A stretch of DNA of 64,000 nt from Drechslerella dactyloides. Taxonomy: Eukaryota > Ascomycota > Orbiliomycetes > Orbiliales > Orbiliaceae. The position numbers were made by a program, and so were the translations under genes. Below the pieces are notes generated by a model. That model worked only from the letters and a program-made list of their open reading frames with translations. It made no database searches and was not told the DNA's origin. Within the stretch, counting starts at the first letter, position 1. Each line of letters begins with the position of its first letter. The DNA lies in assembly GCA_020064725.1 (NCBI GenBank), contig JAGTWJ010000001.1, forward strand, positions 1,922,001 to 1,986,000, written 5' to 3'. Below, one piece after another: positions 1-12,200 of this stretch.

Positions 1-3000
1 TTTTGTCGAATAATGGTATTGGGTACTAGGTGTGGGTAGTAATGTCACTTGGCTAGCGGCGGTCGAGCATATTCTCTGTTGCCAGTCTCGATACTACAAC
101 TATCCTAGTACACTCAGGCTGCACCTGTGGCACAGACGGACAAATTTTGTAGACATACAAAGAAATAGGTGCTGCTGACAAGTTAAGCGTTGGTTGCTTT
201 TGGGAGCTCAGCTGCTGGAGAATAAGCTACGTCTACGATAATCCCGGTAGGCATCCGCTAAGCAGACATCTAGGCTTTAAACGGCCTCAATATGATGTAT
301 TCCCATGCTATTAGCGAGGTCTGCTTAAAAAAACTACTATATTTTATGACATCCTGATATAACGCACAGCTAGTACAGTGGCGTCTCGTCAAGCCGAAAG
401 CCAGGGTATTCTCGATAACCCCAGGTATCGGCCGCTCTCGAACATCTAGAAGCTGTTAAATTTAAAATTTTGATTCACGAGCAAGGGTCCATTTTGCCAC
501 AGCCTACTATCGAATTAACCAATCCTGACAGCGGCATGTTCCCTGCTACTCGACCGCGGTCGATCAATTCCTGGGGTTTTAAAACAGGTTTTTTTCTGTC
601 CCTTGTCTGCAGCTGTCCAGATGTTAAATCTCTCCAATCGATGAATTCGATCGTTGGGGTCAACGATTTCGTGACCGACGGGGAGTAATCAGTACCCGAC
701 CGGATCGACCGGTCGTGTGTCCTAATTCTAGAGAAAATTGCGTAGCTGGATCCTCGCAATTACGACTTGCGCGTTTGTCAACTACCAGGAGCGCTGTCGA
801 TAGCAGCATGCTAGTTTCGTACCGCATATGCCACGAATAGTAATAAAAGAGGCACTCACCTCGACCGATTGAGCGTCCTATTCTCCGGTAACGGTGCGGA
901 GGCAAGTAAAGCCTTAGCAAGCTAGCTGCCGAGAATCGCCTATCGGAGTCGGCGGCTAGCTAGTTATAGCATTGTTCACAGCTCGCGGGTTACGTCCGAA
1001 AATTAATGGCAGCGGTGCAGATCTATAGCTAGCTCTATAGCTCTAGCATGGCCATGAGGAGAGCTTTGCCCGGAGTACAGTGTCTATCTCGGCTCCGTGC
1101 TCGGCGGCCCGCCCGGTACGCACTGCGGGTATCCTGTTCGGGGCACCGCTCATTCTGAATACGCGAGTAAGCGAACGCTGGATGCAAGCAAGATTGTCGG
1201 TATAGTTCATGCTTCCAAGACTTGCAAGGCAGCGGGCGAACGAGCGGGGCCGCTGGATATTTTCAATCCATTGATTCATGACCTCAGCAGGCGTCCAAGC
1301 ATGCGTGCATGCAGGCATTCAGTTTGCACCATTGCGTGCTCCCTTCAGCCAAAGTCGTCAATTTAATTCCGCAAGGCTGTCAAACTCACCCACAATGCAT
1401 CGATCGGACGCACGCCCACTGCACAGTATCCGGATCAACTATCAACATGGATTATCTTTCATCCTATTACTCGAAAGAATCACTGATGATGCAGCGTGCA
1501 TGAATGGAATGCATGCATGCATGCACCAACCGAGCCGCGTGGGGTGTCCAGTGGTCCAGTCCAGTCACGCCCTCGGCCTCGGCGTACGATGGCTGGCGGG
1601 CGTACCGCATGCGCGCAGTTACAAAACGCACAGACACCGCCATTTGTATTAAATATTCGTCTCGCCGGCCAGACGCCTTCCTTTGGCTGCGAATATTAAA
1701 TATACTTAAATACGGAATACGTGGATCAATGACAAATGCACAGATGAGCGCTTGTGCCCCTCATTTCCACGCACGAGTCCGTGGATAAGTACCTTAATGT
1801 CGGACAATCTGTATTCACATGAACTGTCGCAAATTGTATTGTATAACAATTACATGTTACCAAGGTAATAACGACTATACTGTCAAAGTTATTTTGTGTC
1901 CAGACCGCCTTCAGCAAATTCAGTTTCGCTAGCCGTAGTTGGTCTCGGGGCCGTAGTAGGTGGTTACTACATATACGCATATTTAGAGAAGAAGAAAAGA
2001 AGAAATGAATTACGAAAACATCGTAACTACTTCATTATTCACTGCTACTATAACATATTCAATAGCACATGCTGTTCTCATTGAAAACAGTTGATGATTT
2101 TTCCTGGGTTATAGCTGTCCCTAAATATTATACATACTTCTAACGCGCTCCTCGGATCGACCACTCTTCGCTCTCTGAAATTAGGGAATTTTCCGATAGA
2201 ATTACTCCGCTCTCCGAATAGCACCCGACTGCAGGCATTAGCGCCCAGTCTTGGTATAATCACGTCTTATCAAATCTGGAATAGAACGCCCAGACGGGGA
2301 TTGCAATATTGGCGTATTTCAGAGAATGTGCCATAAACACGCATGCGCGATCTTAGAAGCCTATGGCGTTGCTGCGTGTCGTTAGCCGCGCCGTGTAACG
2401 TATCCAGACGTTCCATTCTATAAGAATGAAGGGTAGGTGATAGAACGCATATATGGAAAGCGTTGCAAGACTTGTTTAAGAAAGTTAGTTTCGCCTCATC
2501 GATGCATCCTAACATACCCGGCCCAGCGATATTCGACTATACGCGCTGACTCATTACCCAACATATTGCAACGACGTGATCGTCGAGGTTATATGCAGTC
2601 TCATCATGTCGACTATTTTTATAGGTGAAGGAATGAAGAATCTCCCAGCACCCGATATTTCCTATGTCGAGCCTTGTCAGGTACCGTTGGGGAGCACAGT
2701 CTCGAGAGTAGACTAGTGGCAGCGAGCTAAGGGAGCAGGACCTAAGTCAGTACCTCAGCTCGGCTGGTAAGTACGGATTGTGACTTTTTTACACGATGAT
2801 CAACTCTGTGCGCGTACGCGCTCCTCTAAGGATATCTTATAATCTATTTCAATTTGGGGTCATACAGTCACGCATTAATATCTCAAAGGGGTTTGTACTT
2901 CCATGTCTATACGTACAGCTTACTCACGACCTGTCTTAAATTCAAGCTCAAGGTATACTACAGGGCTAGCTGAACTTGATCAACTTTAGCTTACCTTTGA

Positions 3001-3372
3001 CTTTGACTTACCTAATGTGTTGCTCGACGCCACGCCAGATCTTACGAAGTGCAGACTTTCGTGCGGTACGGCTCGCGAGACCAGCCTCATTCGAGTACAT
3101 ATCCTACTGTCTATATATCAGTTGGTCTTCGATATCGTGGTCGTCAAAGCCTCAGAAAGTCGAAAGCAAAACGCCTATCGCCACCGCAAAATATATATTA
3201 CCCGAACTCCGGAGCCAGTCTGGGCTCTCACTATGGCCAAGCATCTAAAAATAAAAACGAAAGGAAACCCCCATTCAATATCCGCGTTCGCCGAAACCCC
3301 CAAATCCATCTGGTCATCTCTCGGTTGCTGAAGTCTGCGCTGTATGTGTTGTAGTAAAGGTGCGCGTGCCTT
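1..3372. other. Gene-poor left edge
   Basis: I see no gene that can be supported here. Open frames are short, overlap on both strands and have no recognisable motifs. CTAG-rich stretches and ATGCATGC-type alternating repeats occur near 1300-1330 and 1505-1525. One short hydrophobic, lysine-tailed frame near 1896-2084 looks protein-like but has no ATG; it is reported separately. Confidence 0.5.
1896..2084 (+). pseudogene. Possible gene remnant: short membrane-anchor frame without ATG
   Basis: This open frame encodes a glycine/valine-rich hydrophobic segment (LAVVGLGAVVGGYYIYAYL) followed directly by a basic cluster (EKKKRR). That is the layout of a small single-pass organelle or membrane protein. 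The frame opens on GTG, and I find no ATG in frame, so it could be an internal exon or a decayed copy. A possible donor (GTAACT) lies just after the basic cluster. I do not recognise the family. Chance is a real alternative because the frame is only about 60 codons long. Confidence 0.2.
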
Positions 3373-4112
3373 TTATTTGGATGCGATATACGGCGCGGGA
3401 GAGCCCACCATCGATGCCCGCAACCACCCTGCCGGCACCACGTAGGTGGTGATGCCCTCATTTTGCAAACCGTGCGCAAAATGGGCCTGGAAGTTTGCAT
3501 CTGCGGTGACAAAGGCGAAGCCTTTTGTGTGGCCTTCACAGGCAAACGCCAAGTCGACTCTGCTTTGTTTCATTTTTCCACGCCAACCTAACAATAGTGC
3601 GGCCAATACCTATATATCAGCTTCGACATTTTCACTGGAGAGATATTTCCCCAGAATACTAGATATATATTCTCCTTACCGACTACGTGACCCTCTACTG
3701 CCTGATGTTCAAATTCCTCGCGGAGGACGCGGCAGGCGAGACTGGTGCTGTCTGCGCTCTGACATGGGCCGTCGATGGTGTGGACGCCCTTGGCCTTCAG
3801 GCCCGCAATGATTTCATCGTGTTCCGTATCCATAATGATTACAGAACTTGAGATGTGCTCAAGGAGGTTCAGCCTGCAAGTAGCTATTTGCGAATGGCTA
3901 GCAGTTTTGCGGAGCCAGCCGTCTAATTTGTTCGACTCCAGGATAAGGCTCAAGATGTTGGTGTCTAATAAGACACCCTTCCCCCCAAGCTTGCCCCGGG
4001 CAAACTTTGCCCACCCGACGGCCTGCCCAGTCGTACTAAACTGCCGTTCTAGCATGGCCGAGGCAGTTGGCCATATTGGCCGGCGCATCGTGAACATCCG
4101 TCTCATCGTCAT
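3373..4112 (-). CDS. PIN-domain protein, two exons
   Basis: Exon 1 is 4112-3680 and exon 2 is 3587-3373. A 92-bp intron (GTAAGG...TTAG) joins them in frame and gives 215 residues. The product has PIN-type ribonuclease features: LLDTN with Asp50 on the first strand, Glu85 in NLLEHI, Asp156 in SRVDLAFA and Asp174 in FVTADANF. These are the acidic positions that bind metal in PIN nucleases. The first 45 residues are basic and lack acidic residues apart from a single Glu, so a mitochondrial presequence is possible. Further ATGs at codons 3, 6, 9 and 20 leave the true start uncertain. PIN domains act as RNases in VapC-type modules and in RNA processing; the substrate here is unknown. The gene stands alone, with no antitoxin-like partner next to it. 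The nearest gene is an unknown one 1.2 kb upstream on the same strand. Confidence 0.7.
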
Positions 4113-5329
4113 AGCTATATATATAGACTGCTACAATCATATTAGCTGGGCCTTTAAACCCTTCGCGCAATTGCTGAGGCTTCAATATACATATAACAGG
4201 CTCGTTTTATTGCTTCTCCTCTGCAGATTTACCGCGAGGTCCCACGAGCGAAGGAGACACAGCTTACTTCTTGCTTTCGAATGGGAAACACAAGGTACGT
4301 TCAACGCCACGTACAATAGAGCACTTACACTCTGTCCGCGGTCTGGATGTTTGTTCACGAGATCTCGAGTATCTATATAGCTAGGTTCTGGTCGATGTAC
4401 TGGGGATAGCTTCGCGATGCATCTACTACAAATACAATGATACGGGTACTACGCTTCGAGATCGAGCTATAGGAAGCGACATCTCAGAAGGATCAAATGT
4501 GTGGACATTTACTCCATCAAAGATTTCGGTTGACTCGACGAGGGCCGGTAGATCTATCCAGCGGCTGGCCCCGAAACTAAGATCTACCAGGCCGTCAACA
4601 GTCCGCAACTCTCAATTAAGGTACTACATGATCCGCTGATGGCCAATGACTGGCGTCATTTAACATCTCGAATTTTACAACCAGAGAGAGCTCGAGAGCA
4701 CCAAGTTCAATACCCTTTGTCTATTACGCGATTACGCACGTGCATATGATATATCGAAATCAAATGTTGAGGCATTCGCCTTCGTTCCAACTTATACAAC
4801 GCGGCCCGCGTTGCAGATTGGCACGCGCCGAGAACTATATCTAGCTAGATCTATAGAGGCTTATTCGATTCGTATCGGTTGGCATCTTACCATCTCAAGA
4901 TCTCGACGCTAGGCATATGCCTAGGTAGGTATGAATAGATATACGATGAAAATACCACCCGGATTCTTCGAGGCTTCTACTTAACGGACGTCAAAGGTTT
5001 TGCGCGCATACGATAGTGGATAATTTATTATAATATATATAATTTTGATTATCGCGGCGCATGCGCGCAAATGACAGCGCCAACACATTTAATATTTTAT
5101 CCGAGGTTCGACATTATAAAACAAATCTGCATAGTAGAGAGACGGCGTCTGCCCCGGGCACCCGGGACCAGTAGAGAGCCTATATAGCCGTAACGTGCCC
5201 CCCACACCCACGGACCAGATACTATAGTAACACATAATATTGAAGCTTCATCTGCTCTTCGAAAGGAATGATGTATGCCCACAAGGTACGAGACCAATGG
5301 TGCTAGCTTAGCATAGTAGCTATATCTAG
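4113..5329. other. Intergenic, no supported gene
   Basis: I see no supported gene. A 60-codon minus-strand frame at 4426-4608 has balanced, protein-like composition but no recognisable motif, and it could be an exon fragment. AT-rich runs (TATATA, CTAGATCTATAG) are common, especially near 5025-5045. Confidence 0.4.
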
Positions 5330-6001
5330 CTAGTCCTTGGCCTTGGGAGTCTCATTTCTGGGCTGTAGCCGGCGCCTAGAAGATTCCTTGGCTTGTCCAG
5401 AACCAATGACAATATCTCGGAGCATAGCTACAGGCAAGTCATCGATATCGCCTCGCTCAACATATCCGTCACGGATCATGATAGCCATCCATCCCCAAAG
5501 CGACGAATCGATTATACTGCAGCGGTCGGACTCGCGGTAGTCTTCTTCGCCGTCTATCATTTTCCGAAACATATCAGAGTGCTCATACAAAGCTTCCCAG
5601 AGCTTGGAAACTTGGTGGTCGATCCAGAGTTCATACGCTTCGTAATTCCTCCATACGGGCGCCCCGCGAGTGTTCAAATCTTTGTAATAGATATAAACAG
5701 GATTTTCGGCGTCGTCCTTGGGGAGATTGTATCGGAGATAATATGGATTAGCGAAAGCCAATGAAGCGTATGCTTTGTCGAAGGCTTTGACACCGGAGCT
5801 GGTACATCTGACGTTCGCCTTCCGAAGCTCGGCTACGATAGTCGCGGATACCGACGGTGTGCAGGCAAGCTTACGGCGAAAGTATCGAACGTGGTCTGTA
5901 CTTTGCAGGATAGCTCGACTACGCGGTGTAAGCTGGCCGGTGTGCAGTAGTAATCCTGAGGCCCGGTTCTTGAGCATGTTGACGAGAAGCTTCGACGCCA
6001 T
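5330..6001 (-). CDS. Hypothetical protein, 223 aa
   Basis: A single open frame of 223 codons runs from an ATG at 6001. I do not recognise the family. The N-terminal 50 residues are rich in Arg, Lys, Ser and Leu with almost no acid (MASKLLVNMLKNRASG...), which would suit a mitochondrial presequence. The middle part is aromatic and charged (YYLRYNLPKDD, VYIYYKDL, YEAYELWIDHQ) and looks like a folded helical domain. The last 25 residues are basic and low in complexity (SSRRRLQPRNETPKAKD). The composition looks genuinely coding and the opposite-strand frames are fragmented. No intron is needed. The nearest neighbour is the PIN-domain gene, 1.2 kb downstream on the same strand, and I see no functional link. 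Confidence 0.55.
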   Translation of the reverse strand: MASKLLVNMLKNRASGLLLHTGQLTPRSRAILQSTDHVRYFRRKLACTPSVSATIVAELRKANVRCTSSGVKAFDKAYASLAFANPYYLRYNLPKDDAENPVYIYYKDLNTRGAPVWRNYEAYELWIDHQVSKLWEALYEHSDMFRKMIDGEEDYRESDRCSIIDSSLWGWMAIMIRDGYVERGDIDDLPVAMLRDIVIGSGQAKESSRRRLQPRNETPKAKD

Positions 6002-7360
6002 CGATATCTTTAGAGTTATGTAATTGCTAATGTGAACGATCGGTGGTGTAGGTTGATGTTGTCTCCTCGTAGATCCTCCGCGTAGTCAAAGTGTTCGATG
6101 GTTTTGCGCGAGATTGATGCCATGCCGTTGGTCTGAAGTTAATTCCGTAAAATGATATAGGCCCTTAAGCAGCCTAAACCTTAAGTTAACCTCGATGAAT
6201 AATTTATACACAAATCCCGAGATCGTATAAGTTCTCATCGCATACTATTGTTATCGATATCGGGTAGACCGACTGCGGTGGCATCTTGCCCGGCTTGCTA
6301 GATCTTCTATCCTGATCTTGCCTAACCTCATTCTAGCTTCTCGGCTTGGATCTACTAGTTATTTGTATGCTCATAATTAAATTATTACATAGATCTATGC
6401 TAAACCGTGCATCTGACGCCTTGTCACGCCTTTGTTGAACCGATTCACAAACTAAATTAGCTAAAAGTCGTAGGGTTGAAGGCGATTGTTGCTGTTGTGG
6501 CCTAATCATCAGTCATTCTCATGCGTAATCCTCGTGCAGCCGTGACGAGACGATGGTAGTATGTAACGGCAAAGAAGACCTCAAGCCAACGACGGAAGCG
6601 ATAAGACAGAGCAGCACAGAAATGAAACCAATCATACTGTGGTGATATACATATACAAAGTGTATACTATTATGTTGCCAAACGGCTGGTAAACTGGCAT
6701 ATTCAAGATAGTTGCCCCGCGATGCATACATACGCACCATGCACATCCTGCATCTGGTCACACGATCGATGGGGATCCCTCTCGTCGGCGTCACATCGAT
6801 TGGCTGCGATTGATTCAACTGCCGTCGAGTATTCAGAGGCGCGAGTGTATATGTGATTCGAACCCGTCGCGTTCCTTCCAGCGTGCGCGAGCCCGGGTAT
6901 GTTCCACAAGACCCAACTACCGCGTATAGAAGCTGTTTCACACAAGTCGCGCCTGCCCGGTCGAATCATCCCGGTCGCGCATTTTTACTTCGATACGGTA
7001 TCATGACTTGTGAGGAACTGGCCAGCTGTGGATCCTCCGCGGTGTCGCATCGGCATGAGTGCGAAAAAAAAAAAAACACCAGACGAAACGACCGCCGTCG
7101 GCGAATGTTTTCAAAGGGAGGTGTGTTAACTTCTCATCCGATCCGCGTGGGGATGCCCGCACGGGACATGCATCTGGACGCTGCAACGTACTGTACGTAC
7201 TGTGCATACAAAGTATGTAATGTACACGACGGCGCCTCCGGCCGACGCATTACCTCTTTCGAAGTTCATCCTTCACAAATTGTGCATACCGCACGGTACA
7301 GAAATATACAGAAGCATGCAAATCTCCCACGCGCACGCCGTTTTTAATTAATATATTGTA
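6002..7360. other. Intergenic up to the transposon
   Basis: I see no gene that can be supported. The 6853-7347 plus-strand and 6519-6941 minus-strand frames overlap other frames and have no motif. The stretch ends at the TA target dinucleotide (7359-7360) of the inverted-repeat element. Confidence 0.4.
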
Positions 7361-7394
7361 TACGAAGGCTTGTCAAATAAGTAACGCTACATTA
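7361..7394 (+). repeat. Left terminal inverted repeat
   Basis: This 34-bp repeat is identical to the reverse complement of 9227-9260, with no mismatch. TA precedes it at 7359-7360. Confidence 0.9.
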
Positions 7395-7649
7395 ATTTTG
7401 GTGAAACCGCTTATTATTTCGTGTGTGGGGCCCGGGGCCATGCCCGGTGTATGTACAAAAGTAATTATAATACTAATAGTAATGTTAGCTTCTTCAATTA
7501 TTAGCAGATACTAGCAGACTTATCCTTCTTCTTCTTTATTAATATCTATAGCTACTATTATTCTATATATATATATAGAATATGTTTTTTTAGGCTAAAA
7601 ATACTACTAGCAATTATTATTCAATACTATATTAATATATTCAGATACT

Positions 7650-9150
7650 TATCTTACTAAATACTAGTAGTAAGTAGACTAATATAACTGCAAAATTTAG
7701 GGTTTCTAGAAGTATAGTTACTAGGCTGCTACATAAGGTTAAAAACTATAACTATAATCCCCAGGATTATATATCCCTAATTATAGAGTATATTATTGAT
7801 AAATAAAGGGTTGATAGGCTAAAGAAGATCACCCAGACCAAAAAACAAAAGATTATCAGTATTATTATAAAAGATAAGTTAAGGCACAGTATAAATATAT
7901 GTTCTCTTATAGACACTATTAAACTAAATTATTAAACAATTAATACAATACTTAGGCACAATAAATTTAAAAAGCTAAAGCTTATAACGTATTCCACAAG
8001 CGAGCGGACCACACAAGCGAGCGGACCACCCCATATAAACCAACACCCTACCAAAACACTTTTTATTGATAACTTAATCAATAATTAATTTAAAATTAGA
8101 ATAAAATTAATCTTGTTTATATAAACTATTACAAATCTAAAAATATTTTTTTAAATTTTTTTTATATTAAATTAAAGAAATATACAAGGGGGGTGGTCCG
8201 GTCGCTTGTCTGGTCCAGTCGCTTATTGTTGACGTTATACAAATTTAGCCTTACATTTACTATATACCAGACTAGACTAGACTTTGTCCTCAGATACAAA
8301 GATTAAATATTAGAGAACTGGAAGCAGGTTATCTAAAGTAATAAAATAAGTGTAATACTTAGGTAGAGATATAATAGTTATAAGCTATAAAGGTAATTTT
8401 ATAAACATTACTATTTTAATATAGTCTTTATATATTAGTATAAAACTAATAAATTTATATTCTAAAACTATTATATCTAGGATATTATAAACCTATACTA
8501 TATATAGAAGCTAAAGATTAAAGAATAGAAGAAGATAACTAAGAAAGTAATAGCTGTTATAAATTTAGTAATAGAATCAAAGGCCAGGAAGGAGTAGGAG
8601 CCACTTACTACTATAAAGTGTACAAAACTTAGGAATAAACTTGATAAGAAGCTATAATAAACTTTTAACAAGGCATATAGAGCTTTAGAGTATAATACTA
8701 GCAAAGGTATTAATTAGTATAGATACTAGATAAAGATTATAATTTTAAAGTTAATTCCTTTTATAAAGAACTGTAAAACTAAGTATAGGAGGGACTATAT
8801 TATCTAGGAGAATAAGACACCTTATCACAACCACTATACCCAAGAGGCTATCTATAACTTGTATATTATTAGCAGGCTACTATAGCTTAGTAACTCTTCT
8901 AATCTCAACATAATAAAACCAGCCTGGTACTACCTAAAATATAGGATATCTAGGCATAGAATACCAATTAAGAGAAAGGATATAGAGAAGGCATGGCTTA
9001 CTAAATAGCACCAGCTACCAATTACGTATATTAGGCTATAGATAGTATATATTATATATTATATTTAGCTGGTTATTAAGCTATATAAGGATAATAAGTA
9101 TAAAGAAAATATTATAGATAATATTATTAGTAGGCTAGACCTTATAGCAG
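7650..9150 (+). pseudogene. Decayed Tc1/mariner transposase
   Basis: Reading left to right, fragments of a Tc1/mariner transposase can be followed through many stops. An N-terminal helix-turn-helix-like stretch (VSRSIVTRLLHKVK) lies near 7710-7745. The C-terminal DDE part lies near 8790-9140. There the remnant SNLNIIKPAW sits where functional relatives have SPDLN.IEP.W, and it follows a segment resembling the W.EDNAP.H region with the Trp codon turned into TAG. Nearly all damage is C-to-T or G-to-A, consistent with RIP. The nested element at about 7996-8224 interrupts the frame between the two parts. No functional product is expected. Confidence 0.75.
7996..8224. mobile_element. Nested MITE-like element inside the transposon
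   Basis: About 229 bp are flanked by imperfect inverted repeats of roughly 37 bp. The left end (7996-8032) carries two tandem copies of AAGCGAGCGGACCA. The right end (about 8188-8224), read inverted, carries AAGCGACTGGACCA then AAGCGACCGGACCA, and both arms finish in CCACCCC. The interior is AT-rich with no coding capacity, so a non-autonomous MITE is the natural reading. The target duplication is not obvious. The repeats differ at several C/T and G/C positions, so the copy is old or mutated. It inserted after the host element did. Confidence 0.65.
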
Positions 9151-9226
9151 CTGTGTGCTCCAATTGCCCGGTGCCCTGGGGCAAAGGGCGGCTTGGCTCC
9201 GGTGAAGCATGTAAATAAGTAAAAAG

Positions 9227-9260
9227 TAATGTAGCGTTACTTATTTGACAAGCCTTCGTA
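9227..9260 (-). repeat. Right terminal inverted repeat
   Basis: This 34-bp repeat is a perfect inverted copy of 7361-7394, followed by TA at 9261-9262. Confidence 0.9.
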
Positions 9261-12200
9261 TATTAACTGGAATACATCCGTGACATCCTGCTACGGTAAC
9301 CTTATTTTCGGGGGCACGTCTGTGCTGTGGAGGAGTTTTGACCTGCGGGCTTGCGGGCTTCCTTCGATCATTTGCCCAAACGAGGCGAGCGGACTGTACA
9401 GCGGAGCACGCGCATCCGGGGAAGTGGGATCCGGAGAGAGAGAGGACGATGCTTTTCGCTTCGGTGCGACGTGTGTTTCGGATGGAGTCAGTGCACGTCA
9501 CAAAGTCACCGTTGACGTCGATTCCAGGAATCCTTCCGCTCGAGATTGCGAACTTGGGGAAGACCGGCCGGCCTCTGACGCGGTGTCATGCGGGGAGATG
9601 CCTGAAATTTTCGTTTCGTTTGATTCGTCCTGATTCACGCAACTACGGGGAAACTACCATTCCTGTATGCATCACTAGCAGTCTCGTATAGGCTAGAAAG
9701 GGGAAACAGACGGGAACTCTCCCCTCGATTCGGGCTTCCTCGGGGTTAAAGATTACTTCCGTCGCTCACGAATGAATAACAGCAACAGCTGTCTGCCCGA
9801 GTACGGATACTATGGGGTTGACGACGACGTCGTGCATGCATGCTGACATGGTGGTTGTTTGGGGTTACACGTTCCAATTAGAGTTGGCGCTGGCTGCAAA
9901 GAACTGGGGCAGCGACATGCAGGCGTGCTGCACTTGCATTAGCTCGCAGCGAGCCCTTGTCGATCGGCGCATGCGCCAGGTGCTGGGCGTGGGGGCGAGA
10001 AGCGAGAGCGAAAGCGGGCGTGCTTGCTTGTGCGAAAGGTCGGGGAAGGGGAGGAAGGAGGCGATCAGGCCCTTTCGGCAACGGAGCGAGATTGGGGTGA
10101 TTGGGTGGGTTGGTTGCAATAGGGATTTGGGAATGCTGTTTGTAATGCATGCCGCGCCGACGCATTATCAATGTGTAATGTGTAATTCGATTAGGCTTCG
10201 GATTCGGCGGTAGCATCTGCTTGATGTATGTCTGAAATGTCTGCAGCAGCAGCGTCGAATGGAAGTAGCGGGTGGGTATTTCTGGAATGGTGCCTGCCGG
10301 TCGTTTGGTAAAGCTGAAATCTGAATCTGAAATCTGTATCCGGATGTGGCAATCGATTCGATTCGACTCAGCCAATGTTGATAGAACGTTGTCCGCCCCG
10401 TTCCCCGGACTGTTTCGAGCGGTCGTGCATATGGAGTTTCGAGGCTGGAGTCTAAATTGTACAATTAGTACGTAAGTAAAATAAGCATAATTCCACCACC
10501 TCCGCAGTTGGTTTGTCGAGCTCCCCGGCGTCTCGAGATGAGATGTCTCCATGCTCCGCCGCCCGTCGATGCGACGCCGGGAACTCCGGCTGACTCGCTA
10601 GCTCGCTAGAGCTTGGGAGCTGCGAGTATGTAAAGTACTGTACATACATGTGCTGTCTCAGGGAAGACTACCTTAGCTTGCCAGAAGCCAGAGCTAGCGC
10701 GATATGTACTGCGTAGACGGCAGACTCTTTTTTGGGGTCTGGACGGAGCCGGCTCATCAAGCCGTGAGGTTAGTTAGTGAGGCCCTGCAGGGTTCAGACC
10801 ATATCGAGGGCGAGTGCCGACTGGGCGGATGATTAGGAAAGAGATTGGCGATTACGCTTGGTCACCAACCAATGCAACGGAGCTCTCATGAACGAATTTT
10901 CAAGCACCACTACTCCGTACACCACCATCAGCAGTAGCAGGAGCAGCTCCTGCTCCATCAGCAGCCGGGAGGAAGACAGCAGGCACGCCTCAGCGGGCTA
11001 AGATCCAGCAAGAGCAGCAGAGCCGTGCGACCCCCGGCGCGGAGCACCAATGGGAGCCGAGCGCCGGCAACAGGAAAGCTTGAGCGCGATGGGGGTGTGG
11101 GGCAGCAGCTGCAACCGACCTGCAGCAGCGTGCAGCTGCTGCACGAGCAGGCATTATTGCATGACTGACTGGACTTAAGAAGAAGAAGTCAAAGAAGACA
11201 ACGGAGAAGAAGAAGAAGGGAGATGTCGACATGGATCTCCAGGTCGCCTGCAGCCTGGCGGCATGGATGCCCGCCCGCCGTTTGACGTTGTTTGTCGCGG
11301 GCATCTCTCCGCGCAACACATCGGCGTCCGGCCTATGCGCAAAACTCTCTCCGCCGCCGTTTGTTCGCCCGGGCTGATATCGCGGCCACGGTCATTGGCT
11401 GGCTACCTAGCTCGGGCACGCCCGTTGCAACTCCAACAATCAAGACACCAAATCTGCTGCAGACAGGGCTCGAGGTGATAGGAACTGTCACCGTGCGTCC
11501 GCGTATCTTCAGGAGTGCCGCCAGTGGTGCAAGCAGCAGCAGCCACACAATCAACCATTAATAATTGTAATTCAGTAGAGACAACCAAGCTAGCATGTTA
11601 TCGTAGGAGCTCGACTCGCTGGCAGACCATGGTAGTATACTGTAGCCAGTACTGTAGCTGCCGGTTTAAAGCCTCCTGACTCTCCCGTCAATCTCGCCTG
11701 AAAGGCTCTCTCCCCTTCCTCCGTCTTTCACTCCCTTTTGCCAGGCAATCCGCGTCCCTCCAGCCTCCAAATTGCAGTCAGTGTTTTAATTAAACATTCG
11801 TATAAACAAAAATCGCATCCGGTAACTGGCATAGATTGATTGTACGAGCATTAATCAGCGACAGCTCCAGCTTCGATCCAATTGTAGCACCCCGGTCCGC
11901 CTTCGAAACCAGGCACGGTATTAATTCTATAGTATCGCGGCGAGAGTGCGAGAAAGATTCGTGCGAGAAGGCAACAGTCCGGGCTTGCTGTGGAATTTTC
12001 TTTTGATAACATCGCCTCGCCATCACCAGCAGTATTGGCTATTCCTTGCGCATCCGTTCGTTTGCGACTGGAATCTACGGATCAATATCGCCATAGCTGC
12101 ATTTACATTCGCGATCGGACCTGTCGACATAAAAAACCCACGAAAAAAAACTCCGACACATAAAACGTCCCCAATACCATCGATCGAGCGGTATCATATC

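Larger units (their letters stand above)
7361..9260. mobile_element. Degenerate Tc1/mariner-type DNA transposon, 1,900 bp
   Basis: The element is bounded by perfect 34-bp terminal inverted repeats beginning TACGAAGGCTTG (7361-7394, and inverted at 9227-9260). TA dinucleotides lie outside at 7359-7360 and 9261-9262, as expected for Tc1/mariner target-site duplication. Because the repeat itself starts with TA, the exact TSD boundary is ambiguous by 2 bp. The interior is extremely AT-rich, with many in-frame TAG/TAA codons where Trp or Gln would be expected. This is the C-to-T, G-to-A pattern of repeat-induced point mutation. GC-rich blocks just inside both ends (about 7423-7452 and 9155-9205) are spared. 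A second inverted-repeat element sits inside it. The element has no intact transposase and is presumably immobile on its own. Confidence 0.85.

Noticed and set aside
9878..10552. 224-codon minus-strand frame
   Set aside because: It has Pro/Arg/His-rich biased composition, no motif, and overlapping frames on the other strand.
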